Positions 1 to 8,816 of a DNA stretch of 51,096 nucleotides are shown piece by piece. The translations under genes and the position numbers were made by a program. The stretch's first letter is position 1, and every line of letters begins with the position of its first letter. The DNA is taken from NCBI GenBank assembly GCA_016707785.1, contig JADJGZ010000042.1:1-51096 (forward strand). The letters are read 5' to 3'. This DNA is from Bacteroidales bacterium. GTDB taxonomy: Bacteria > Bacteroidota > Bacteroidia > Bacteroidales > UBA4417. Under the pieces are notes generated by a model that saw only the letters and a list, made by a program, of their open reading frames with translations, made no database searches and was not told the DNA's origin.

Positions 1-3
1 TTC

Positions 4-18
4 TCCGCCTGAGGCGGA
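4..18. repeat. Short GC-rich imperfect palindrome next to GIY-YIG gene
   Basis: TCCGCCT and AGGCGGA form an inverted repeat around a near-symmetric centre, about 40 bases upstream of the GIY-YIG gene. A related perfect palindrome, TCCGCCAGCTGGCGGA, occurs at 39454-39469. Palindromes of this kind are scattered through many Bacteroidota genomes, so this is probably a dispersed REP-like element rather than an operator. The window edge hides what lies to its left. Confidence 0.45.
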
Positions 19-55
19 TCGTCCCCGCTACTATTTTTTATCAATTTTTTAAATT

Positions 56-340
56 ATGGAATATTGTGTCTACATTCTCTATTCTGAGAAATTCAACAAA
101 ATTTACATTGGCTGCACCTCAAACCTGATCGAGAGATTCAAATCTCATAATGAGTTAGGAAGTAAAGGCTGGACAATAAAATTTCGGCCATGGAAGGTTA
201 TTTATTGTGAATTTACCAGCCAAAAGCTAATTGCTTTAACAAGAGAAAAGCAATTGAAAGGTGGAAAGGGTCGTGAATGGATAAAATCAAAAATGGAGAT
301 GGAATATACTAGAGTTGGATTCATATCCAACTCAGACTGA
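56..340 (+). CDS. GIY-YIG nuclease superfamily protein (small, UvrC N-terminal-like)
   Basis: This 94-residue protein is a single GIY-YIG domain. The two tyrosine motifs appear as VYIL near residue 5 and IYIGCTSN near residue 17, followed by the conserved Arg in LIERFKSH and the later REKQLKGGKGREW helix with its Glu. The length is normal for the stand-alone bacterial family. Members are often annotated as excinuclease ABC subunit C-like, but their cellular role is not settled. The gene has no neighbour on its strand except a truncated duplicate of itself about 50 bases downstream. The family call is secure; DNA cleavage is inferred only from the family. Confidence 0.85.
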   Translation: MEYCVYILYSEKFNKIYIGCTSNLIERFKSHNELGSKGWTIKFRPWKVIYCEFTSQKLIALTREKQLKGGKGREWIKSKMEMEYTRVGFISNSD

Positions 341-384
341 TTGTCACTGCTAATATTTATTTATCAATTTAAATAAAAATAGAA

Positions 385-570
385 TTTTGTTTCTACATTC
401 TCTATTCTGAGAAATTCAACAAAATTTACATTGGCTGCACTTCAAACCTGATCGAGAGATTCAAATCTCATAATGAGTTAGGAAGTAAGGGTTGGACCAT
501 TAGATTCCGCATTAGGAAGATCATTTATTGCGGATATACCGACCAAAAGCTTATGGATTGGGTGTTTAAG
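385..570 (+). pseudogene. Truncated duplicate of the upstream GIY-YIG gene
   Basis: Bases 392-499 nearly repeat bases 69-176 at a constant offset of 323. The translation FCFYILYSEKFNKIYIGCTS continues through the first half of the domain with no start codon at the right place. After about residue 45 it diverges, and the expected REKQL..GREW helix is replaced by unrelated sequence. It therefore looks like a partial tandem duplication that has lost its start and C-terminal half. The very high identity of the copied part suggests a recent event or gene conversion. Confidence 0.75.
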
Positions 571-613
571 CAATGGGTAAAACTTCTAATCTGTCTCTCT
601 AAAACTAAGTGGC

Positions 614-1720
614 TTATTTAACATCACCAATTAATTTCCCCAGGTCTCCAACCATTTCTAATCCTGCAATAGAGGTGCTATCACTAAACAGGATGTTTCC
701 TTCATGATCCATGATCTTTAATTTCAACCTTGCATCAATACTTTCGGGAATGCGGCGATCCATTGACCCAAGAACAGGAGCTTGTAACAAACCGCTATTA
801 GTTCGGATGGCCTCAATAATATAGGTATACTTCTTATCCCGTATATTGATGGATAGGCTGTCAGTACCGTGGTTGAGTATTTTCAACCTCGCATGGGTAT
901 AGGTAGCAAACCGAAATATTGTACTATCCTGTGAGAAGAAACCCAGGAATCCTGTGAAAGTCCCACCAAGCCAGGGAATGGTTGCCACTGATAGCATAAA
1001 GGAGGCGCTCTTTTGATTGAAATTATTGGACTGCATCCAAATCCAGGCTGAAGGCATGGAACTTCCCCAATCCTTTTCGATATAGCCTTTCCCTTTGTTA
1101 AAAAGGATATCCTTGTTATTCAAACGGATGCTGCCCTCCAATTCATGATTTAGGCTTACTACCCCATGATAACACTGCATAAATGGAACGAACCGGTACC
1201 AGCCCATAATTCCTGCATTCAGTATTTTTTTTTCGGGTAGTTCAAGCCGGTTTGCAAAATGAACTTCTCCTTGAAGGTGGTCCTCCAGGTCAAGAATAAT
1301 TTTTTCACTGGAGAAGTAGTTTTTCCCTATCCTTATCGCAAATTCTTCTCCTGAAAAGTAGAAATCTTCTATTGGAAAGGTATAATAGGAAGTTTTGGCT
1401 GTTTTCCCATCAATTACCTGGATGAATGCATGTTGGTCCAGGCCTGAAGAAGATAGGGATATTCCTGGTATAATGGAAAGAATTGAGGCTCCATCTTCTG
1501 AAACCATCTTAAAATACCAGCCTTCAAAATATTGCTTATGACGGGCATTCCCCTGGAACATCTCCGGGTGTTTCATTTTCTTCGAAAAATACCCTGATAG
1601 TCTTTTATGTCTGCTAAACTGAACTTCATTTTTTAAATCCTGAGCCACTACCGGTATACCCGTAAGCAATAAATAAAGGGAAAATACAATCGTCAGATTT
1701 CTCATTTTCCGGGGAATCAT
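614..1720 (-). CDS. Tocopherol cyclase-like family protein, secreted
   Basis: About 368 residues, beginning with a signal peptide (MRNLTIVFSLYLLLTG...VVAQ) that ends at an Ala-X-Ala-like site. An ATG at 1705 is an equally good start; an upstream in-frame TTG is less likely. The mature part resembles the tocopherol cyclase-like family: a KQYFEGWYFKM motif near residue 60 and the strongly conserved GYIEKDWGSSMPSAWIWMQ block near residue 215. In plants the family cyclises prenyl quinols. In Bacteroidota the substrate is unknown, and carotenoid-hydratase-like enzymes share the fold. Export to the periplasm is inferred from the signal. The gene stands alone, so context gives no further hint. Confidence 0.7.
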   Translation of the reverse strand: MIPRKMRNLTIVFSLYLLLTGIPVVAQDLKNEVQFSRHKRLSGYFSKKMKHPEMFQGNARHKQYFEGWYFKMVSEDGASILSIIPGISLSSSGLDQHAFIQVIDGKTAKTSYYTFPIEDFYFSGEEFAIRIGKNYFSSEKIILDLEDHLQGEVHFANRLELPEKKILNAGIMGWYRFVPFMQCYHGVVSLNHELEGSIRLNNKDILFNKGKGYIEKDWGSSMPSAWIWMQSNNFNQKSASFMLSVATIPWLGGTFTGFLGFFSQDSTIFRFATYTHARLKILNHGTDSLSINIRDKKYTYIIEAIRTNSGLLQAPVLGSMDRRIPESIDARLKLKIMDHEGNILFSDSTSIAGLEMVGDLGKLIGDVK

Positions 1721-1910
1721 GTTAGGATTCAATGAGTTTCATGGATAGAGTGAATGTGTTGATATGCTTAATCATCAAACACTGTCGGAGTGCCTGATTC
1801 AATTAACAGGCAGGCAGGGAAGAAGGTTTTAAAAGCACAATAATTTTCTCACTTAAGAAAATGAGACTGCTAAAATGAAAGGAAGATTGTATAGATATCC
1901 GGACTTCCTG

Positions 1911-2255
1911 TTAAATTTCAGGGACTCGGTCGTCTTCATCCTGAATCAGGGTAGCATCCTTTAGTACATCATTTACAAGTTGTTTAAGCTCTGTAATGAT
2001 AATGAGTTCACTACTCCCCATATCAGGATCATTGGTCAGAAGATCATGAAGCCTTTTATACTCTTTATTTAAGCGATCATTGGCAGTTTTGTAGAAGTAA
2101 CCCAGGAAATTCTCATTATAATCTTTAAACAGGCCATACAGGTATTTCAGGTATTCCTTCCTGTTGGATTGCTGGATATATACATTGAGGAATGCCTGAT
2201 AGTCTTTTTCTGTCAGTATACGTCCGCTGGCGGCTTCCTGGTCAGTTGAAGTCAT
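1911..2255 (-). CDS. Hypothetical protein, helical, downstream of hybrid kinase
   Basis: A 114-residue protein with no family I recognise. It is predominantly helical and charged, with many Tyr/Lys/Glu residues (YLKYLYGLFKDYNENFLGYFY in its middle), no signal peptide and no membrane segment. It starts only 23 bases after the hybrid histidine kinase on the same strand, so the two are probably co-transcribed, and it may belong to the same signalling output. That link is inference from position only. Confidence 0.6.
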   Translation of the reverse strand: MTSTDQEAASGRILTEKDYQAFLNVYIQQSNRKEYLKYLYGLFKDYNENFLGYFYKTANDRLNKEYKRLHDLLTNDPDMGSSELIIITELKQLVNDVLKDATLIQDEDDRVPEI

Positions 2256-2278
2256 AGGTGTAGATTTTCGTATGCTGA

Positions 2279-3997
2279 TTATATTTCACCTTTTTTAGAG
2301 TGAACTTTCCTTCCCCATCTTACAAGTACTTCCTGAACATCTTTGAAACGGATTGGTTTTGATAAATAATCAACCATACCAGCATCAAGGAATCGTTCGC
2401 GGTCACCTGGCATTGCATTGGCGGTAATCGCAATGATATAAGGTCTTTCATCATCTTTATACAGATCATGAATAGCGGCAGTGGCTTCCATCCCATTCAT
2501 AATAGGCATCTGAACATCCATCAGAATGATGTCATACTTTTTGGTTTCCATCATGTCTAATACTTTCCTGCCATTATCTACTGAATCGATGTTATACCCC
2601 ATTTTCCTCATCAGGGTTATGACCAGTTCCTGGTTGGTATAATTATCTTCAGCAAGTAATATGCTTAGAGGGAGTTTATCGGATAATTTCTTATCGAAAT
2701 TATGATCTGCCTCAAGTTTCTTACGGTTACGGGCTTCTGCTATTACACTGAGTACCAGGTCGAACAACTCGGCGAGTTTGACTGGTTTTGTCAGCTGGGC
2801 ATCAAATAAATCTGGAGGTAGGTTGCTTATTTTCCCTACCGAAGAAACAAGCACAAATGGAATGTCACCTTTAAAAGGAATAGTCCTGACGGCTTTGGCA
2901 AAATCAACTCCGGTCATATCCGGGAGTTGCATGTCTATAATACCGAGGTCAAAATAATTATCTTCACTTTCAATGACTTTCAATGCTTCTTTAGCAGAGG
3001 CGGCATTGTAGGCTTTCATCCCCCAGGAGTCGAACTGTACAGAGAAGATCTGTCGGGTAGTAGCATCACTATCCACTACCAAAACCCTGTTATTTCTTAA
3101 TTCCGGAATTTGTCCCCTGATGTATAACTTCGTTGTAGGTGTTTCAGCAATGCGGAGTTTAGCGGTAAAGAAAAATACAGAACCTTTTCCGGGAGTGCTT
3201 TCGGCCCAGATCTTTCCACCCATTAGTCCAACAACGTGCCTGGCAATAGCTAATCCTAACCCGGTTCCGCCATATCTCCTGTTTGAAAATGATTCACCTT
3301 GTGTAAAAGCTTCAAAAATCTGGGTAAGTTTATCTTTGGCAATCCCAATACCACTATCTTTTACAGAGAATAAAATCTCACAGTACTCTTTAGTTTCGGT
3401 GCCTTTTTCAGCTGAAATGAAGATTTCACCTTCATCCGTGAATTTAATGGCGTTATTTACAAGGTTACCAATCACCTGGCGCAGCCTTTTCATGTCACCG
3501 ACAAGATAGGGTGGTACATCAGGTTGCAACATATAAAGCAGGTCAACCCCTTTATCTATGGCTTTTTGTGCATATACATCCAGTGATTCTTCAATACACC
3601 TGCGGAGTTCAAATGAGTTCTCATCAAGCGTGAGCTTATCAGACTCGATTTTTGAGAAATCAAGAATGTCGTTGATGATCCCCATCAGGTTATCAGCACT
3701 TACCCGTAAAGTTTCAAGATAATTATGCTGTTCAGGTGTAAGCTTGGTATCCATTAACAGGCTTGTCATACCTACTACTCCATTCATAGGAGTCCTGATT
3801 TCATGACTCATCATCGACAAGAAGTCACTCTTGATACGATTGGCTTTTTCTGCTTCTGCCTTTATCTCATCAGCCTTGATTTCAAGTTCTTTAAACTCTT
3901 GAATTTTACGCTCATCAGCCTGCAAAGCTAGATTCTCAACTTTCAGTCTCTCAATCTCCTGCTGTAAGCGGGAAATGTCATTCATATCAGATGTCAT
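2279..3997 (-). CDS. Soluble hybrid sensor histidine kinase with two receiver domains
   Basis: 572 residues. Residues 5-55 are an acidic/basic coiled coil. HisKA follows with the phospho-acceptor H65 in FLSMMSHEIRTPMNG, then HATPase_c to about residue 285 with its N box (NLVNNAIKFTDEG), DSGIGI G1 box and RRYGGTGLGLAI G2 box. Two receiver domains follow: about 305-420 (Asp in GIIDMQLPDM, Lys in QLTKPVKL) and about 445-565 (Asp in ILMDVQMPIM, Lys in LSKPIRF). No membrane segment and no recognisable sensor domain exist, so the coiled coil probably receives the signal through a partner. There is no HPt domain or DNA-binding output in the protein, so phosphate must leave to another protein outside this locus. 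Confidence 0.93.
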   Translation of the reverse strand: MTSDMNDISRLQQEIERLKVENLALQADERKIQEFKELEIKADEIKAEAEKANRIKSDFLSMMSHEIRTPMNGVVGMTSLLMDTKLTPEQHNYLETLRVSADNLMGIINDILDFSKIESDKLTLDENSFELRRCIEESLDVYAQKAIDKGVDLLYMLQPDVPPYLVGDMKRLRQVIGNLVNNAIKFTDEGEIFISAEKGTETKEYCEILFSVKDSGIGIAKDKLTQIFEAFTQGESFSNRRYGGTGLGLAIARHVVGLMGGKIWAESTPGKGSVFFFTAKLRIAETPTTKLYIRGQIPELRNNRVLVVDSDATTRQIFSVQFDSWGMKAYNAASAKEALKVIESEDNYFDLGIIDMQLPDMTGVDFAKAVRTIPFKGDIPFVLVSSVGKISNLPPDLFDAQLTKPVKLAELFDLVLSVIAEARNRKKLEADHNFDKKLSDKLPLSILLAEDNYTNQELVITLMRKMGYNIDSVDNGRKVLDMMETKKYDIILMDVQMPIMNGMEATAAIHDLYKDDERPYIIAITANAMPGDRERFLDAGMVDYLSKPIRFKDVQEVLVRWGRKVHSKKGEI

Positions 3998-4197
3998 GCA
4001 ACAAAAATTGGCGATTATTTAAGCAAATATAAGAATTAAAATGTAAACCAACAGTTTCAACATTTGGAGTAAAGCTATGGAATTTTCGGTGAAAAAATAC
4101 AAACGCCTACACTTTATTGGCATTTAGAGGTTGTTAACATTTAAAGAACAAATCATACAGGCTCAAAGTTGAGGTGATTTAAAGTATATAAAATAAA

Positions 4198-4227
4198 AAA
4201 AACTGCCCTGGTTAGAAGGCAGTTTTT
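4198..4227 (-). terminator. Rho-independent terminator of the distal hydrogenase operon
   Basis: CTGCC (4203-4207) pairs with GGCAG (4218-4222) around a 10-base loop, and flanking A and T runs extend the stem. Read on the minus strand it ends in a U-run. It lies about 40 bases beyond the stop of the NuoE-like gene, so it should end the long minus-strand transcript; the symmetric A/T runs would let it work in both directions. Confidence 0.75.
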
Positions 4228-4264
4228 AATTAACAGAGATTCCTCGAATCGAATAGTATCTGGA

Positions 4265-4750
4265 TTAATGATTGTATTCAGCAAGAATATCTTTCACGCC
4301 TTCGGGTGCAACCCTTCCAAATACTTTCTCACCTACCATTACAACAGGTGCTAATCCACAGGCTCCGACACACCGCAGGCAACTCAGGGAGAATTTCCCG
4401 TCAGGTGTTGTTTCACCCACTTTTACGCTGAGCAATCTCTTGAATTCATCCAGCACTTTTTCTGCACCCCTTACATAACATGCTGTTCCCATGCAGATGC
4501 TGATAGGGTTTTCACCCCTTGGCAGCATGGTAAAGAAGGAATAAAATGTTACTACTCCGTAAACATGTGCAACTGAAGTATTCAGATGTTTTGCGATAAC
4601 TTCCTGCACCTCGGCAGGGAGATAGCCAAACAGATGTTGGGCTTTGTGAAGAACATTTATGAGTTCTCCTTTGTCATTATTGAATTCCTGGCAGATAGCC
4701 TGCAACTGATCCAATTTTTCCTGGTTGAGCTTTATATTTATGCTTGCCAT
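4265..4750 (-). CDS. hydC: NuoE-like [2Fe-2S] subunit of bifurcating [FeFe]-hydrogenase (HydC type)
   Basis: 161 residues with the thioredoxin-like [2Fe-2S] fold of NuoE/HydC. Ligand cysteines appear as CMGTAC near residue 85 and CLRCVGAC near residue 125, and the N-terminal helical part contains GYLPAEVQEVIAKHL. In the trimeric HydABC enzymes this subunit relays electrons near the NuoF-like subunit. It is the last gene of the operon, about 45 bases after hydA, and is followed by a terminator. The role in an electron-bifurcating hydrogenase is inferred from the family and from the adjacent NuoF-like and hydrogenase genes. A second, divergent copy lies at 15919-16389. Confidence 0.9.
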   Translation of the reverse strand: MASINIKLNQEKLDQLQAICQEFNNDKGELINVLHKAQHLFGYLPAEVQEVIAKHLNTSVAHVYGVVTFYSFFTMLPRGENPISICMGTACYVRGAEKVLDEFKRLLSVKVGETTPDGKFSLSCLRCVGACGLAPVVMVGEKVFGRVAPEGVKDILAEYNH

Positions 4751-4794
4751 AATAATTTCTACTTTTTATTGATTAAGCATGACCTCCGAATGTA

Positions 4795-6564
4795 TTATTC
4801 GATTTCAACAGAATTGCTTTTGTCGAAATAATGGGTGTGCAGCAGATGATGTGATTTATGTCCGCAGGGTTTACCTAAGAATTCTTCATATAATTTCAGG
4901 ATGAAAGGATTCTCATGTGATTTACGAATAGGTTTTGCCGTGTCTTCCCTGTAGATAGCTGCAGTACGTGCCTTTAGAATGGATGAATCACCATGGTGAA
5001 GGGGTTGGCCGCCTCCGCCGATACATCCTCCAGGGCATGCCATGATCTCGATAGCATGGAAATCAGCTTTTCCTTCCCTGATCTCTTCAAGCAGTCGCCG
5101 AGCATTTCCCAACCCATGAGCTATACCAATTTTAATAGGGGTGCCGTCAAAATCAACAGTCGCTTTACGGACCCATTCCATTCCACGAAGTTGTTCAAAA
5201 TCTACTTTTTCAAGTTTCTTTCCTGTAAATACTTCGTAAGCGGTTCGTGTAGCAGCTTCAATTACACCACCAGTTACTCCGAAGATAACACTGGCTCCTG
5301 TAGATTCCCCCATAGGTTTGTCGAAATCTTCATCGGCAAGACCCTTGAAGTCAATATTGGCTTGTTTAATCAGGTGAGCCAGTTCTCTTGTTGACAAAGC
5401 AAAATCAACATCAGGATTTCCATCTACTTTGAATTCTTCCCTGGAGCATTCATATTTCTTGGCCAGGCAGGGCATAATCGATACCACTACCATGTTCTCG
5501 CGTTTGATGCCCAGTTTATCTGCAAAATAGGTTTTTGCAATAGAACCAAACATCTGCTGAGGAGAACGGGCAGTGGAGGGAATGTCAAGCATGTCGGGGA
5601 ACTGATGCTCAAAGAAATTAACCCAGCCAGGACAACAGGATGTCAGGATAGGTAATTTCACGGTTTTATCACCGGCCAGGTGTCTTGAAAGCCTGTCGAG
5701 AAGTTCTGTGCCTTCTTCCATGATGGTTAAATCGGCAGCAAAATCTGTATCAAAAACAAAATCAAAGCCCAGGTTTCTTAAGGCAGCAGCCATTTTGCCA
5801 GTCACTAATGTACCGGCTTCCATCCCAAATTCTTCGCCAAGAGCAGCGCGTACTGCGGGTGCAGTCTGAACAATTACCGTTTTTGATGGATCTGCCAATG
5901 CACGGATCACTTTATTGGTATGATCGACTTCGGTAAGGGCGCCGGTTGGACAAACAGCTACACACTGACCGCAATAAGTGCAGGTACTGTGATCAAGGTT
6001 CATTTCGAAAGCAGGGGCTACAACAGCCATGAAACCTCTGTTTACAGCAGAAAGAACACCAACTGTCTGAACATCATTGCACATCATCTCACAACGACGG
6101 CACATGATGCATTTATCGACATCCCTGATGATAGCCGGGGAGGTGTCTTCGCGATAGGTCGATTGTTCCCCCTGGTAACGTATTTGCCTTATCCCCATTT
6201 CCTGGGCAAGGGTTTGCAAATCGCAACTCCCACTTTTTGGGCAGATGAGGCAATCTGTTGGATGGTCGCTAAGGATGAGTTCGAGTACGGTCTTTCTCGA
6301 ATTGAGAACCCTGATATTATGGGTGTTAACTTCCATCCCCTCCATGCATTCAGTGACACAGGCAGGAGCAAGGTTTTTTCTCCCTTTAACTTCAACTACA
6401 CATACTCTGCATCCTGCAGGCTTATTTGTAATATTAAGGTCATGAAGATGCAAATAGCATAAGGTTGGAATGTTAATACCGACTTTTTTAGCTGCATCCA
6501 GGATGGTTGTTCCTTTTTCAACCTCAATAACTTTATGATCAATTGTTACTTTTATCATTTCCAT
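4795..6564 (-). CDS. hydA: [FeFe]-hydrogenase catalytic subunit, HydA type, copy 1
   Basis: 589 residues. The N-terminal [2Fe-2S] domain has C36, C52, C55 and C69. A His-Cys [4Fe-4S] domain follows (HPTDCLICPKSGSC, about 101-114), then two [4Fe-4S] clusters (CIMCRRCEMMC at 152-162 and CTYCGQCVAVC at 195-205). The H-cluster domain has intact motifs: TSCCPGW with proton-relay C310 and ligand C311, MPCLAKKYE with C366, and ACPGGCIGGGGQ with C510 and C514. A small-subunit-like tail (HENPFILKLYEEFLG) ends the protein. With the adjacent NuoF and NuoE genes this fits electron-bifurcating H2 production from NADH plus reduced ferredoxin. A Shine-Dalgarno AGAGGA at 6572-6577 fixes the start. Maturases HydE, HydF and HydG are not in the window. 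Confidence 0.96.
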   Translation of the reverse strand: MEMIKVTIDHKVIEVEKGTTILDAAKKVGINIPTLCYLHLHDLNITNKPAGCRVCVVEVKGRKNLAPACVTECMEGMEVNTHNIRVLNSRKTVLELILSDHPTDCLICPKSGSCDLQTLAQEMGIRQIRYQGEQSTYREDTSPAIIRDVDKCIMCRRCEMMCNDVQTVGVLSAVNRGFMAVVAPAFEMNLDHSTCTYCGQCVAVCPTGALTEVDHTNKVIRALADPSKTVIVQTAPAVRAALGEEFGMEAGTLVTGKMAAALRNLGFDFVFDTDFAADLTIMEEGTELLDRLSRHLAGDKTVKLPILTSCCPGWVNFFEHQFPDMLDIPSTARSPQQMFGSIAKTYFADKLGIKRENMVVVSIMPCLAKKYECSREEFKVDGNPDVDFALSTRELAHLIKQANIDFKGLADEDFDKPMGESTGASVIFGVTGGVIEAATRTAYEVFTGKKLEKVDFEQLRGMEWVRKATVDFDGTPIKIGIAHGLGNARRLLEEIREGKADFHAIEIMACPGGCIGGGGQPLHHGDSSILKARTAAIYREDTAKPIRKSHENPFILKLYEEFLGKPCGHKSHHLLHTHYFDKSNSVEIE

Positions 6565-6580
6565 GGTTCGTTCCTCTTAA

Positions 6581-8374
6581 TTATTTAATGAGCACGGCAT
6601 TGAACTTGCATTTTTCGAGACAGGCTCCGCACTTGATACATACTGCCTGATCGATGAAATGAATACCTTTCCTTTCACCGGAGATGGCATTCACAGGGCA
6701 ATTGCGTGCACATGCTGTACATCCTACGCAGTTTTCTTCTTCAATTATATACTGCAGCAAGGCTTTACACTGACCACTTGGGCACTTTTTGTCAATGACG
6801 TGTGCAATATATTCTTCATAGAAATTTTCCATCGTGGAAAGAACCGGGTTAGGTGATGTCTGGCCTAATCCGCATAGTGAGGTGTCTTTAATGACCTGGC
6901 TCAGGTTCCGGAGGTTTTCCAGATCTTCCATAGTGCCATTGCCTTTACAGATTTTTTCAAGAATTTCGATTAACCTCTTGTTGCCAATCCGGCAAGGAGC
7001 GCATTTTCCACAGGATTCTTCAACGGTGAAATCAAGATAGAATTTAGCGATAGAAACCATACAATCATCTTCGTCCATCACGATCATACCTCCTGATCCC
7101 ATCATTGAACCTGCACTGATCAGGTTATCATAATCAATAGGAGTATCAAGATGCTTATGGGTAAGACATCCACCTGAAGGTCCTCCGGTCTGGACTGCCT
7201 TGAATTTTTTCCCATCCTTGATTCCACCGCCAATCTCAAAAATGACATCCCTGAGGGTAATTCCCATTGGAACTTCAATAAGACCCACATTGTTGATCTT
7301 ACCTGCTAATGCAAATACTTTGGTTCCGTGTGATTTTTCAGTACCAATTGAAGCAAACCATTCAGGTCCCCTGTTAATGATCACCGGGACATTGGCAAAG
7401 GTTTCCACATTGTTTACATTGGTGGGTTTGCCAAGGTATCCTGAAACTGACGGGAACGGTGGTTTCATCGTTGGTTCACCGCGGAATCCTTCCATCGAAT
7501 GAATCAAAGCAGTCTCTTCTCCGCAAACAAAAGCACCTGCACCATATCGTAATTCAATATCGAATTCGAAATGGGTGCCTAATATATTTTTGCCCAGTAA
7601 TCCATATTCCCGGGCTTGATTGATGGCAATTTTCAGGCGTTCGATGGCCAGAGGATATTCAGCCCTGATATAAACCAACCCTTTGGATGCCTCAATGCAA
7701 TAACCGCATATAGCCATGGCTTCAATAACGGAATGAGGGTCACCTTCAAGAATGGAGCGGTCCATAAATGCTCCCGGGTCTCCTTCGTCAGCATTGCAGA
7801 CAACATATTTCTGATCAGCAACTGATTTGCGGGTAATTTCCCATTTCAACCCGGCTGGGAATCCTCCACCCCCACGGCCTCTTAGTCCGCTCTTTTTTAT
7901 CTGGTCGATAACTTCTTCCGGTTTGAATTCAGTCAGGCATTTTCCAAGGGCCTGGTAACCATCGCGGCTTATATATTCATCAATATTTTCAGGATCAATG
8001 AAACCACAATTCCTGAGTGCAATCCTGAGCTGTTTCCGATAGAATCCCATATGCTTTGAATCCTCCACCTTTTCATCAGTTTCAGGATTCACATAAAGAA
8101 GACGCTGTACTTTACGGCCTTTGATCACATGTTCTTCAATGATTTCAATGGCATCAGCCGGCGTTACCTGGGTATAGAAAGTATTGTCAGGCATCACTTT
8201 TACAATCGGTCCCTTTTCACAGAAACCGAAGCATCCGGTAGTAATCACCTGAACTTCATTCTCCAGCCCTTTATTTACCAAAGCTGTTTTGAGTTCATGA
8301 AATAAGGCTTCGCTCTCAGAGGCCCTGCAACCGGTACCCCCACAGACGAGCAAATGCATTTTGAATTTTGTCAT
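6581..8374 (-). CDS. hydB: NuoF-like flavin subunit with N- and C-terminal Fe-S extensions (HydB type)
   Basis: 597 residues. An N-terminal thioredoxin-like [2Fe-2S] domain (CGGTGC at residue 11 and GCFGFC near residue 48) precedes the NuoF core, which binds FMN and NAD(H): GLRGRGGGGFPAGLKW and CNADEGDPGAFMDRS. The [4Fe-4S] motif SCGKCAPCRIGNKRL follows. The C-terminus is a ferredoxin domain with two [4Fe-4S] clusters (CVGCTACARNC and CIKCGACLEKC). This is the complete four-part architecture known for HydB of bifurcating hydrogenases. The perfect Shine-Dalgarno GGAGG at 8383-8387, eight bases before the ATG, is unusual for this window. The gene is 16 bases upstream of hydA. Confidence 0.95.
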   Translation of the reverse strand: MTKFKMHLLVCGGTGCRASESEALFHELKTALVNKGLENEVQVITTGCFGFCEKGPIVKVMPDNTFYTQVTPADAIEIIEEHVIKGRKVQRLLYVNPETDEKVEDSKHMGFYRKQLRIALRNCGFIDPENIDEYISRDGYQALGKCLTEFKPEEVIDQIKKSGLRGRGGGGFPAGLKWEITRKSVADQKYVVCNADEGDPGAFMDRSILEGDPHSVIEAMAICGYCIEASKGLVYIRAEYPLAIERLKIAINQAREYGLLGKNILGTHFEFDIELRYGAGAFVCGEETALIHSMEGFRGEPTMKPPFPSVSGYLGKPTNVNNVETFANVPVIINRGPEWFASIGTEKSHGTKVFALAGKINNVGLIEVPMGITLRDVIFEIGGGIKDGKKFKAVQTGGPSGGCLTHKHLDTPIDYDNLISAGSMMGSGGMIVMDEDDCMVSIAKFYLDFTVEESCGKCAPCRIGNKRLIEILEKICKGNGTMEDLENLRNLSQVIKDTSLCGLGQTSPNPVLSTMENFYEEYIAHVIDKKCPSGQCKALLQYIIEEENCVGCTACARNCPVNAISGERKGIHFIDQAVCIKCGACLEKCKFNAVLIK

Positions 8375-8392
8375 TTCTAAATCCTCCTTGTT

Positions 8393-8791
8393 TTACTTGT
8401 CGTCAATAGATTCGTAATTCACAGGAATGATACCCTCCACGAGTTCACCATTCTTGATATATTTTTCGATAATCTGGTCAGCCTTCTTATTATCAACATA
8501 TCCGAATACAATAGCCTCCTTACCAGGTAAAGTCACTTCAATGGTGGGCTCGGCATAGCAATATCCCATACAACCGGTCTGGGTAATTACTGAGGCAATA
8601 TTCCTCTTTTCCAATTCTGTGATCATGTAATCCATGACCGTTTTGGCACCGGAAGCAATGCCACAGGTAGCCATGGCTACACGAATCTGGACCAGTTTTT
8701 CCGGATTATCGCTTCGTTCCCTCAACAGCATTTTTGATTGAACGGCGGATTTGATTTTTCTTAAATCATCCAACGATTTGATAGTTGTCAT
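8393..8791 (-). CDS. Small (2Fe-2S) ferredoxin domain protein of the hydrogenase operon
   Basis: 132 residues from the ATG at 8791; a longer reading starts from a TTG inside the upstream gene and is less likely. It is a thioredoxin-like [2Fe-2S] protein: a Cys in RVAMATCGIASGAKT and CMGYC in TQTGCMGYCYAEP. This resembles the stand-alone subunits found beside NuoF-type genes in hydrogenase operons. It probably exchanges electrons with HydB, but the partner is inferred. It begins 25 bases after the GHKL ATPase gene and ends 18 bases before hydB. Confidence 0.85.
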   Translation of the reverse strand: MTTIKSLDDLRKIKSAVQSKMLLRERSDNPEKLVQIRVAMATCGIASGAKTVMDYMITELEKRNIASVITQTGCMGYCYAEPTIEVTLPGKEAIVFGYVDNKKADQIIEKYIKNGELVEGIIPVNYESIDDK

Positions 8792-8816
8792 TTTTTTTAA
8801 TTTAGGTTTATATGTT

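Noticed and set aside
1843..1862. ATTTTCT...AGAAAAT stem as terminator after the 114-residue gene
   Set aside because: The stem is nearly all A/T and is not followed by a U-run, so the support is too weak.
5920..6462. Plus-strand 180-residue frame opposite hydA, and similar shadows over hydB, ffh and the kinase
   Set aside because: No family features or plausible leader; they lie opposite genes with complete catalytic motifs.
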